DNA of 64,000 bases from Lactarius indigo (lineage: Eukaryota > Basidiomycota > Agaricomycetes > Russulales > Russulaceae): assembly GCA_025766275.1 (NCBI GenBank), contig JAFKAC010000011.1:62001-126000 (forward strand). The letters are read 5' to 3'. A program made the position numbers and the translations under genes. This document shows, in pieces, positions 11,292 to 21,917 of the stretch. How positions within the stretch are numbered: the stretch's first letter is position 1; each line of letters begins with the position of its first letter. The notes under the pieces were generated by a model that had not been told where the DNA came from, searched no databases, and was given only the letters and a program-made list of their open reading frames with translations.

Positions 11292-12624
11292 ATGCCTCCA
11301 TGCCCTCCCCCTTCCCGTGTGCAGTCTGGACAGCATTCCACTGAGGGTGATCCATCCAGGCATGGACCCCCTCTCTCTACCATATCATCTGGCCATCCTT
11401 TAGAACCCGGACAGGCCACACCATCTTCCACAGTAGAGGTGTGGCCTTCCACACGCTACTGCTTCCTCAAGAAGCACAGTCTGGCTACTGCTGTGCCTCC
11501 TGCTACAATCGAAACTTCCATAGCGCCTTCCTTGCCTTTGCCAGTGGTATGCCTCATCTTCCCCTTCATCAAAAATGACTCTCATTTACCACAGAACACA
11601 TCAGGTGTGTCAGCAACAATACTAGTGGAGCCTACTGAGTCTGATCCATCTCCACCAACTCACCATGCCTGCTGTACCACCTTCCTCCATAGGTGAAAGG
11701 TGACACTGAGACAGGACACCCCGGATGCACCTGCATCTGAGCCGGAACCCACCACTGACCTGTTTTGGGTTACAGCAGCTTCGCAGGCTGCAGGACCTTC
11801 CTGTGAGCTACAGGAAGCAGCAGATCCAGAGATAGCCAATGTCCTTAACATAGCTCAGAGCATTGTAAGTCCCAAGATGGCATACATTCATGGTGAGTTG
11901 TTTTGAGTCACATACACCCAGACAACATCCACCCTTGGCATCGCAGCCGTTTCCGACAGGTCACAGGAAACCGCGTGCAGTCCCAGAACAGCTCCAACAA
12001 TGCAAGAATCTCATGGTTCTACAGGTCCGGTGGAAGAGGGCACTGGTGACATCTTGCAGGAAGTCGTACACACGGAACCCGTAATCCACAAGGAAGATGT
12101 AACTGATAGACCTGAGGCAGTGGCCATTCTTGACAGATCGCAGGTCCATGAAACCCCTGAGCTACCAGATAGTCCAATACAGGAACGGAGTGTTATGTCC
12201 ATTCCCATTGACGTAGAGGACGTTACAGCCCCTCCTACAGCATGCATTCCTGATAGCCCACAGTTGGTGGAAGGTTCTCACAGTGGGGAGAAGATGAATA
12301 CTGATTCCAGTCCACTGGAAGAGGAAATTATAAGTATTCCTGAGAGTAATCTTATACCTATTGCATATGTGAGTGGTGTCTTGTAGATTGCGGTTTCCTG
12401 ACATTTACACTCTCCCATAGGTGGCCAGGGCACCATATCCACATGTTGCATCCGGGCACCATTTCCCTGCTGCCTACAGGGGGCTGCTTTTGCTTGACCC
12501 ATCCAATCACTCTGGGGATCTCATGGAGAGATGCACAATACTCATGGGTGTTGTAATGGACCTGTATTCTGATCTCTCATATATTAGGGATGGGATTTAC
12601 AAGACCAGTGGCCAGGACAAGTGA
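11292..12624 (+). CDS. gU: multi-exon hypothetical protein, Pro/Ser/acidic
   Basis: ATG 11292 (MPPCPPPSRVQSG). Supported introns: about 11548-11595 (GTATGC...CACAG), 11865-11921 (GTAAGT...CCCAG; joins SI to TTSTLGIAA) and 12369-12420 (GTGAGT...CATAG; joins PIAY to VARAPYP). One junction near 11690-11700 is unresolved. The protein is low-complexity and acidic for most of its length and ends in a compact helical block (AAYRGLLLLDPS, ILMGVVMDLYSDLSYIRDGI) before TGA at 12622-12624. No known family recognised. The clean splice sites argue for a real cellular gene. Confidence 0.55.
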
Positions 12625-13551
12625 AGTAGTTGTAGTTTCAAGTAGTCTGTACTGAGAAACACACATGTATTCGAAACAAGCTTGCACACTTTCTATGTAC
12701 CAGTAAATATCTCAAACATATGTGTGGATGAGTGAGACATACACAACTAAGGTTATGAATGGATCCCATGGCAAATGTTTCCGCCATCAGAGGAAGCACA
12801 TTCTATTGTACAAGGAAGCATCACTTCTGTCTGAGGAAGTATCACTTCCATCCAATGAAACATCACTTCCATCTGAGGGCATATCACTTCTGTTCAGGTA
12901 TCAGTTCTAATCCATAACATATCACTTCTGTCCACAGTAAGATCACTTCTGTCTCATCTAAGGAAGGATTACCTCCGTCTACAGATGGATCGTGTCCATC
13001 TACAGATGGCTTGCATCCGTCTACGGATGGATTGCGTCCATCTACGGATGGCTCACATCTGTCTATGGTTGGATCGTGTCCATCTATGGATGGCTCACAT
13101 CCGTCTATGGATGGCTTGCATCCATCTATGGATGGATTGCGTCCGTCTACAGATGGATTGCATCCACCAATAGAAGGATCATTTCTGTCCACAGAAAGAT
13201 CACTTCCGTTCACAGACATCATCTCTGTCCATGGATATATCGCTTCCATCCCAGGAAATGTTACCCCCTTGCTACATCTGTAGATACATCCGTCTGCTGT
13301 CATCTACCTGCATTGAAACTAAACATGAAGCACATGTCAAAATAAGTGGTTTCACATATGTTCCACACAACAGACATAATGTTTCAATGTGATACCCCTA
13401 GACATGTTTCCTAAATCATCTGCAAATCCAGCATTCATGGAACTGGAACTCAAAGACACTAGTCAGCCTATTTAAGGCTCACCATATGTGGTACAATTCC
13501 ACAAACATCATATACATCTCCCACACATTCTTACATCCTAATATCATAGCT
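12625..13551. other. Intergenic stretch between gU and gY
   Basis: Apart from the minisatellite inside it, no gene is supported. The 250 bases before the gY start (13300-13551) are AT-richer and would hold the gY promoter, but no convincing TATA box was seen. Confidence 0.4.
12790..13290. repeat. Minisatellite with a 21-base core unit
   Basis: From 12974 to about 13162 nine 21-base units follow each other (pattern TCCATCTAYRGATGG plus six variable bases); degenerate copies extend to both sides (12800-12960 with CATCACTTCYRTC words, 13163-13270). Each unit contains an inverted repeat CCATC...GATGG, so every unit can fold on itself. Because 21 is a multiple of three, frames stay open on both strands, giving SVDGxxP heptapeptides on the minus strand. 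I do not call a gene. Confidence 0.8.
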
Positions 13552-13713
13552 ATGCAATCCGACCATCTATCCAGGAGCTCAGCTGGGGAGTCTGAGATTT
13601 CCTCTCCATCTATCCATGCCTCAGACAAAGGTTTTTCCCTAACCTGTCAGGATGCCACCATCTTGAAGGGGTATGTGGAAGAGTTCCAAAAGGCTGATAC
13701 AGAGACATGGAAG

Positions 13714-14297
13714 TGTTATGATTTTCACTTGGACTTGTTCTTTCTTTACTTCACCATCCCTTCCTGATACTCTACGAGCCCTGTACGATTACGCAGACTT
13801 TACGATTATCTGGTTCCTATCATGCGCCCTGCTTATCAATGATCTCCTTTGATAAAGCTTGACATGTGCTAGTTTCTGTCTTATCTTCACTCACATGCAA
13901 CCCCACGTGATTCTCCCTTGTTCCCATTATGCCTATGCTTTGTTCTCTTTATGTCTTTTCCTTTATCCCTTTATTGAGCGATGGCACCATCTATTTGCAG
14001 GAGCCACACAGTTCAAACTGTATCTAAACCTAGTCTTACCTAGCTTGTATGGTAGACTAGACTTCTTGTGTAATACTACACTCGTCTAAGATGGAGTGCC
14101 TCTGTGCAATCCTTTGTCTCGTGACCCTTGTCCCTTTGCTAGGTCTTCACACCTTAGCCTTCCTCTACAATCCAAGTGACTCGTGTCCTTGTGATCCTTG
14201 TGCATCATTCCACTGAAGTCAGGCCATTGAGCTTGCACTACTGCGAACTGACTGACTCGGTACAGGTTGTACCTAATGCCCCTGTAGTGGTGTTACA
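13714..14297 (+). repeat. TyC 5' LTR (584 bases)
   Basis: TGTTATGATT...GTGTTACA. Contains TGTATCTAAACC (14017-14028, decayed TATA position; TyB has TATTTAAA there) and, about 30 bases further, AGACTAGACTT at 14054-14064. Confidence 0.95.
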
Positions 14298-14299
14298 TT

Positions 14300-14310
14300 A
14301 AGTCTAGTCT
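14300..14310 (+). promoter_or_regulatory. TyC self-primer binding site
   Basis: AAGTCTAGTCT starts two bases after the LTR and is the exact complement of AGACTAGACTT inside the LTR (14054-14064), which lies about where transcription should start. This is the Tf1-type arrangement in which the RNA 5' end folds back to prime minus-strand synthesis. No tRNA match is obvious. TyE and TyF show the same geometry with a different 11-mer. Confidence 0.8.
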
Positions 14311-15921
14311 CCCAAGCTGCACACCGTGGCTCTCACCAGCCAAAGTTGAACTCAGTTTGTCTGGGAATACCTGGAACAACACCCACAAGATGATCTCTGA
14401 CCCTCCATCAAAGGAACTGCCCTCTGGAGGAACACCCCACACGACGAAGGATACTACATTTACAATCCCGATAAACTCACCTATGAGCCAATCAAATACA
14501 TCGAAGACCAACACATCTGGGCCTACGTTGCCTATTCTGACTTGAAACACTCCTGGTATTCTTACAAACCAGTCCCCACACACTTAGGACTAGGACCAGG
14601 AAAAGGCCATATTCAAGCCATCGATGCCATCTCAGATGTCGAAGAACCCGACTCAGCATCCGAAGATAACCCCACTCTCACTCCCACCATCCAAAGACCA
14701 GTCAATTTTGCATCATATGCCAACATGTCCACAACACAACTCTCCACCACCCTCACCACCACCCAATCTTCAGGAAGTCCCCAACCTACAGGGTCCTCAA
14801 CAGCGAATCCTTCAGGTGGTGGAGGACTTCCTTTGGGAGGAAGTATGCTGGCAAGCAGAGGAGGCCCTGCAGGAAGTGCAGGAGGCCATCATGGAGGCAG
14901 TGTGCCTGGAAGTGGAGGCAGTGCGCCTGGAGGTGGAGGTGGAGGCGGCGTGCCTGGAGGTGGAGGAGGTGCTGGAGGCATTGCCGCTGGAGGAGCCCCA
15001 CCCCCAAATGGATGACTTGGTGGAAACCCACCTCCAGAATTCACCAGAGACCAAGAAACCAGCCAAGCATTCCTCAATGCCTTCACCCTTTACCAAGGGA
15101 TGAACCCAAATGTCCAACAGCTCGTACTCCCCTATTCCTGGGTGATGACTCTACTCTCATACATTAGGGGGCCATTGGTAGACGACTGGGTAGAAGAACA
15201 AATTCAATGGCTGGTAGACCAACTAGCAGGCGGAGTGGCCATGAATGCTGAAAATCTATGGAACACCATAGAAACACATTTCATCCAAGCATACACCAAT
15301 ACCACCCAACAACAAAAAGCATGGCACTCCATCCAAACCCTTCGGATGGAAAAGGAAGACATCGATACATACATTGCCAAATTCTCCAACTTGGCAAATA
15401 AAGCCGGATACAACAAAGATGAAGCCACTATGTTGGAAATCTTCCAGAAAGGACTGCCAAATGCACTCATGGTCAATGCAATCAAATTCCACCACCCAAT
15501 AACATGGGACAATTGGAAAGTGGTGTTGATAAGTGACCCTTGCACACTTAGCGGCTCGTACGGACCAGACTTGCAGCATGGACTCCTTTAGATTAGATAT
15601 ACAGGACTTGTAGATTAGATATTATTTGATCTGTACAATCTGGACTTATCATTGTGTCATACATGACATCACTGTACTTTTATGACATCATACATCCAGA
15701 CTCTGCATTGTATAAACACCTTTGTACTTTCCTTTGTTCCGTACTTAGCTTTATCCTTATTATGATGTCACTATGATATCATTTAGCTCTGGACTCTTCT
15801 TGTTCTCCATGGTCTTGTTCTCAAAGTGTCCACTCTTTTGTCCATTTGTAGAACAATACCTTCTTGTATTCTGTGACTAGTGTTACTAGCGTTGTACTAT
15901 TGTCACTCCCTGTAGGAGTAT

Positions 15922-16109
15922 TGTTGGGGAACCAGCCGTTTCAGTCCGGGAACAACCGAATACGGTCCGATTGCCGGGTGGCTGAGTCCATGAATAATCA
16001 CGGTATATATATATGCTTGTAACAAATATAGGGGTCGACGGTCTTTGACCTCCTACCATTATCTTATCACGCTCACTAAGAGCCTAAGAAATATCTCTAT
16101 CTTGTAACA
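15922..16109 (+). repeat. CopH 5' LTR (188 bases)
   Basis: TGTTGGGGAA...CTTGTAACA. Contains a TATATATATA run near 15993-16012. Directly followed by GGTTATGGGCCCCGA, the probable primer site; I cannot name the tRNA. Confidence 0.93.
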
Positions 16110-16184
16110 GGTTATGGGCCCCGACCTATAGCCTTCTACTCTCATCTTATTTAAAACACTATCGACACAAATCAGTTTCCCCTG

Positions 16185-19100
16185 ATGGAAGAACCTGTCG
16201 ACTCAGTCGACTATGAAATAACTGGCCAGTCAGAGGCCGATGAATCCGGTCAACCACAGACCGGAGATCCATTCATCGAGCCTATGGACCTTGAACAACC
16301 TGCATATGATTATGCCGACAATGGCATTGAAAGAGTCCAAGCTCGGGAAATGCCCACAATTCCCAAGCTAAATGAGCCACTCAATGACTCAAATTGGACT
16401 GTTTGGAAGGAGCGGATGAAGAGGATCCTTCGGCTTATAGGTGTGGACACATATGTGTTGATAAGTGACCCTTGCGCACTTAGCGGCTCGTACGGACCGG
16501 ACTTGCAGCATGGACTGCTTTAGATTAGATATAAAGGACTTGTAGATTAGATACTGTTTTGATCTGTACAATCTATTACTTATCATTGCGTCACCTATGA
16601 CATCATGTACTATGACATCATGCGGACTCCTCTGGACTTGTCATTGTACTACGTCTTTGTTCTCCCTTTAGATATATCTTTATTGTGATGTCACTATGAT
16701 ATCATCGTAGTCTGGACCCTTCTTGTTCTATACACCTTGTTCTCCATATGCACACTCCTTTGTCCTGTTGTAGAACAATGCGCTCCTTGTATTCTGTGAC
16801 CTATAGTTACTTTCCTTGTACTAGTGTCACGCCTCTGTACAGTATAAGTAGACTGCTTGTACGCCCTGGTCCACATCAGTTCTCTCACTGCTGTGTGCCA
16901 GGTATGTCTTCTCCTCTGTAATACCATGATCAGTTCTCTCACTGCTGTGTGCCAGACACTCTTGCTTCTCTTGCCTGACCCCCTGCTGCTGCTTCAAGCA
17001 CTCTCTGCATATCTCACCACAGTCTTCTTGTCACTGTGAGTATGCTCTCTATTTGTGCTGTTCATCAATATGCCGAGGGAAGGGTGGAGCGCCCCGACAA
17101 TCCTGTTGGAGCTGCCAACTGGAGCTATAATGACAACTATGCGCAGGCGATTATCGTGAGCAATATCTCATCAACAGAGATGGTTCACGTCAGCCAGCAC
17201 ACCACTGCTGCCGCAATGTGGAGAAGTTTGGAGGCGGTACATCAGGCGAAGGGACATCAAACCATCATCGCTGTGATACGCAACTTATTCCACACTACTG
17301 TGAAAGAAAATACTGATATAAACGAACATCTAAATTTATTGTTAGGATATTGGGAGCGCATTGTCCTAATGGGTGATGATGACTTCCGCATCTTGGATAC
17401 TCTATTCAAAATTGTCATTTCCTCGTCGCTCCCTGTATCATGGGACCCATTCACCGAAGCTTATGTCGGTGGCAGAACAGATATGCCTGAGCATGACCCC
17501 AAGAAACTTATGGGGCCACAGGAATTTGTAGGTATCCTCAAAGAGGAGTACACGCGCCGACAGGCACGTGCTCCCAAAGAGGAAACCACGAATCAATCTG
17601 TTACCACAAAGCGTGGTGCCATTTATCGCAATCAAGCTCCCGCAAGTGGCAGCTCTTCTAAGTGCACCTATTGTGGGCGCACTAATCATATCAAGAAGGA
17701 CTGCCGCTATTGGAAGAAAAATAGTAAATGCGATGAATGCGGAAAAATGGGCCACCAAAAGAGAGATTGCTGGAATATTGTTGGCAAACCTAAAAAACAC
17801 GAGGGTGACAAACCTAACGAGTCTGAGAGACCTAACAAAAAATCGAGGAAAGGAAAAGAAAAGCAAGAGGAGATAAACATGAACGAAGAATCTGTTACTT
17901 TTGCTGTGGTCGAAGAGACTGTGGAGTCTGGTATGATTGATATTGATCACATTGTCGATCTTGACGAAGTTTGTAACGCCGAGAATAACGAGCGTGTTCT
18001 CCATTATGACTGGTTGGCCGATTGTGCAACAACCTCACATGTCACAAACCAGCGAGATGTGTTTGTGAAATACTACCCTGCACATGACACAACTGTTGCT
18101 GGAATAGGCAATGTAAAAACAGCTGTGGAAGGATGTGGAGACGTTGAACTGGAATCTAAGTGCAACGGCACTAAATATATATTGTGGTTGAAAAATGTGC
18201 TGTACATCCCTATGAACCGAAACAGTTTGTTATCTCTCGGTCGATGGGATGCAGCCGGTGGTAAATATACAAGCGAAAACGGACTCCTTGCGATGACTAA
18301 AGGAGGTAAAACAATTGCTGAAGGCCGCAAAATTGAAAAAAATTTATATAAATTAAATTTGCAGAGGCGAACTTTTAATGACGATCAGAAGCCCACTGCG
18401 ATGACATTCATGTCCGAAACTTCCCAGACGTGGGAGACGTGGCATAAAAGGTTAGGACATATCAGCTATCCAGAACTACGGAAACTATTTGAACGTGGAT
18501 TAGTCTCCGGGTTTACATTAAACCTGGACACACCGATACCTGACTGCATTGCTTGTACTGAGGCAAAACAAACAGAAAAGCCTCATAATCAACAAGTAAA
18601 AAGAAAGACCGCAGTCGGGGAATTAACCCATATAGATGTATGGGGAAAATATGAAATAACATCCATAGGAGGACATCAATATTATGTCGCCTTCGTCGAT
18701 GATGCTGCAAGGTATATGACGGTTGAATTCCTAAAAGGAAACCATGAGGCAGCAAATAAGGTAAAGAATTACCTAGCATACCTCAAAACACAGGAACGAA
18801 ACCCAAAATATATCCGGGTTGATAGGGGGAAGGAATTTATAAACGAAAACCTCCAACAATGGTGTCAGCAACAAGGAATTGAAATACAACAAGCTGCACC
18901 ATATTCTCCTTCCCAAAACGGTGTCGCAGAAAGGGCGAATAGAACTCTGGTCGAACTAGCACACGCTATGATACGTGCACAAGAATTGCCGGAATTCCTC
19001 TGGGAACCTGCAATCGCTCATGCAGCTTATCTAAGAAACCATGCAAATACAAAATCGTTAGAGGATAAAACACCATATGAAACATGGTACCAAAAGAAGC

Positions 19101-21097
19101 CAAACATTGCACACCTTCGAGAGTTTGGTGCGCCAGTTTGGATTTTGCTTCAAGGACAACATGTGGTACGAAAAATCCTGCCAAAATCAAAGCAACGTCT
19201 ATACATTGGATTCGATGACAGATCTACTGCAGTTAAATATTATAATGCGGAAACAAGAAAAATACTTACCTCACGAAACTTCCGATTTTTAACTGAACCC
19301 CCACCGACAGACCCGGAGCACATTGTGGTGGCGCCGCCCGATGTACCGCTCAAAGGGGAGTCAGGGGTAGGCGAGCGGAAAAAGGACACCGCAAGCGAAA
19401 GTACCCGGGCAATACAAAAAAGGAAGTTAGAAACAGAGGAATGGGAGCCACACAAAACACGTGGAAGACACACCGATTATCGAAAGTTGAATGCAGAAGA
19501 TGATGATCTTGAGGAGGAACTTGAGCTTGCCGCTTCCGTGGAGAATGTGTTGGGAGATGAGCCTAAGAGCCTTGCAGAAGCAAGAGTATCCCAGGAATGG
19601 TTGGAATGGGAAAAGGCAATAAAAGCCGAACTAAAACAACTAGCTCAAAAAGGTACCTGGAAGCTAGTAGAATCGGCAGCCGATATAGTCCCTATAGCGA
19701 ATAAGTGGGTATTTGCATGCAAATACAATAAACAAGGAAGCGTGATAAAATATAAGGCCAGGTTAGTAGCAAAAGGATGCGCACAGCGACCAGGCCAGGA
19801 TTACCTGGAAACCTTTTCCCCGGTTGTCTGAATGGAAACAATAAGAGTTATCCTATCGTTGGCCGCGATAAGAGGACTACATATACAACAAATGGACATA
19901 AAAGGGGCATACCTAAATGGGATATTAAAAGAAAAAGTATTCATGCATCAACCTGAAGGTTACGATGACAAAACTGGTCAAATATGCCAACTCGTAAAAA
20001 CCTTATATGGGCTAAAACAGTCCGGGAGAGAGTGGAACGAGGAATTGGACAATAAGCTGAAGAAACACGACTTCAGACAATTGAAGAGTGATCCGTGTGC
20101 TTACATCCGCGGGATCGGCGATAACGTTGAAATAGTAACAGTATGGGTCGATGATCTGTTGCTATTCACGTCGTCAGACCTGTTAATGAAGAGGATGAAA
20201 GCAACCATTCAGAGTGAATGGGAATCAACAGACCTAGGAGAACCCGCAAAGATTGTAGGGATTGAAATAACCCAAAAAGGAAATGGAATCACAGTCACGC
20301 AAGAAAAGTACGTGGAGAATATCCTCAGAAATGAGGGAATGGAGCACGCTAACCCCGTAGCAATGCCAATGGACCCAAATATAAAATTAGAAAAAAATCC
20401 CGATGGAAATGAAGGAAATAGGAGCAATTCCTACGCATGATTGCTAGGAGAACTCCAATTCCTTGCGAACACTACACGTCCTGATATCGCATACGCAGTT
20501 AATAGACTAGCAGCATACACTGCAAATCCTAGTCTACAGCATGTAGGAGCACTTAAAAGAGTGTTACGCTACTTAGCTGGGACAAAAAGATTAGGAATAA
20601 CTTATGAAGTGCAGACAAAAGGGACAAACTTATTTCACGGGTACACGGACGCCGCTTATGCAAACACAGATGACTGCAAGTCCACTTCAGGATATGTATT
20701 CTTATCCGGGGGTGGTGCGGTAACATGGCGGTCAAAGAAACAAACAACAATTGCTATGTCATCCACAGAAGCCGAATATGTTGCACTATCTGAAGCGGGA
20801 TGTGAAGCATATTGGCTAAGAAATTTATATAAAGAATTAAATGAAGAACAAAACTCACCAACTATCATAAAAGGTGATAATGAAGGGTCTATTTCGATGG
20901 CACACAACCCCCAGTTTCACAAAAGGGCAAAGCATATCAATATCCGATGGCATTGGATTCGTGATATGGTCAAAGAGCAAACCATTGCCATTGAGAGTTG
21001 TCGGGATCCTGATCAAACGGCAGACGTGTTGACTAAAGCTTTGCCAAGACAAAAACATAACAGACATGTGAGAGAAATGGGACTTCTAACGACATGA
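16185..21097 (+). pseudogene. gag-pol: CopH gag-pol polyprotein, interrupted by LTR-G2 and two TGA stops
   Basis: ATG 16185 (MEEPVDSVDYE). Gag continues from ...LIGVDTY at 16455 to AEGRVERPDN at 17073, in frame after removing LTR-G2 plus one duplication. Then two knuckles (CTYCGRTNHIKKDC, CDECGKMGHQKRDC), protease (WLADCATTSH, with Asp but Cys-Ala instead of the common Ser-Gly), the pre-integrase HHCC module (HKRLGH to CIAC), integrase core DDE (HIDVWG, RVDRGKEF, NGVAERANRT), reverse transcriptase with the WVDDLLLF active site, and RNase H (YTDAAYAN, SSTEAEYVAL, KHINIRWHW). Stops: TGA at 19829-19831 and 20438-20440, both where copia proteins have Arg (SPVVR, SYAR). Otherwise intact. Confidence 0.93.
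16456..17067 (+). repeat. Solo LTR-G2 (612 bases) in CopH gag
   Basis: TGTTGATAAG...TGTTCATCA with duplication ATATG at 16451-16455 and 17068-17072. Contains two copies of TCAGTTCTCTCACTGCTGTG about 54 bases apart (16874 onward), the first followed by GTATGT. Confidence 0.95.
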
Positions 21098-21104
21098 AGG
21101 GGAG

Positions 21105-21292
21105 TGTTGGGGAACCAGCCGTTTCAGTCCGGGAACAACCGAATATGGTCTGATTGCCGGGTGGCTGAGTCCATGAATAATCATGGTATATATATATGCG
21201 TGTAACAAATATAGGGGTCAACGGTCTTTGACCTCCTACCATTATCTTATCACACTCACTAAGAGCCTAAGAAATATCTCTATCTTGTAACA
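21105..21292 (+). repeat. CopH 3' LTR (188 bases)
   Basis: Same as the 5' LTR apart from about six substitutions; preceded by the purine tract GAAGGGGAG. Confidence 0.93.
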
Positions 21293-21910
21293 AGTATAAG
21301 TAGAGTACCATGTACGCTCCTGGTCCACATCAGTTCTCACTGTTTGTGTGCCAGACACTTCTGCTTTACCTTGCTAGATCTCCTGTTGCTGCTTTCAGCC
21401 ACCCAGCCTATCTCACCACAGAATACTTCGTCCCTCTGTGAGTATGCTATCTATGTGTGCTGTTCATCAAGTGGCGGTCACCCTTCAACAGGCCAAATAT
21501 CTCCTCCTTAAAGACAAACTCATCAAGGGAAAAGGAGATAAAAGAGGAGGGGCCTCCCGAGACCAATGGCTGTCCACACTCAACAAAAACAGAGATCCAA
21601 ATGCAATGGACGTCAGCCACACTTGTGCCCATGCTGCCATGACAGATGATGAAAAGAAGCAACTCCAAAAGGAAGGGAGATGCTTCCGATGCCGAGGACA
21701 AGGGCACATCTCACGCTTTTGTCCTCAGAAGCCAATGACAACCGCTAAAGTCACGGATACTACTACTACCCCAACTATGGCCACAATCTCTATGACAGCT
21801 TCACGACCTCTCTCAAATGAGGAGCAGGCAGAAGCACAGGTTGCGGCCCTCTTTGCTCAAAGCCCCAAAGTCCATGAACTTATGGTGGACAAATTATTTG
21901 GACAGAAGAA

Positions 21911-21917
21911 GGATTTT
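21911..21917 (+). promoter_or_regulatory. TyC gag-pol -1 frameshift site (degenerate)
   Basis: G GAT TTT ten bases before the gag stop, at the same place where TyE and TyF have the textbook heptamer G GGT TTT. Slipping back one base gives SQRLNPAAWARAL, which aligns with SERLNPLAWVRAL in TyE and SGCLNPLAWVRAV in TyF. The G-to-A change at the second position probably decayed the site. Confidence 0.6.

Larger units (their letters stand above)
15922..21292 (+). mobile_element. CopH: complete Ty1/copia element
   Basis: LTRs of 188 bases each, duplication AGTAT at 15917-15921 and 21293-21297, single gag-pol frame. It inserted into the TATA-like word AGTATAAG of LTR-G1; the uninterrupted word is at 29268-29275 in LTR-G3. 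It contains solo LTR-G2 in its gag. LTRs differ at about six sites, five of them C/T or G/A at CpG. Its A-rich coding sequence differs visibly from the Ty3 elements around it. Confidence 0.95.
15524..21469 (+). repeat. Solo LTR-G1, itself split by CopH
   Basis: The LTR is 15524-15921 plus 21298-21469 (570 bases), starting TGTTGATAAG and ending TGTTCATCA. Target duplication AGTGG at 15519-15523 and 21470-21474, in TyC gag. CopH sits in it with its own duplication. Compared with G2 and G3 it lacks a 54-56-base segment after GTGTGCCAG. No internal region of the parent element is present, so this is an LTR-LTR recombination remnant. Confidence 0.92.

Noticed and set aside
12884..13303. Heptapeptide-repeat protein (SVDGxxP) on the minus strand
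   Set aside because: Unit length of 21 bases keeps frames open on both strands; no introns, promoter or homologue seen.
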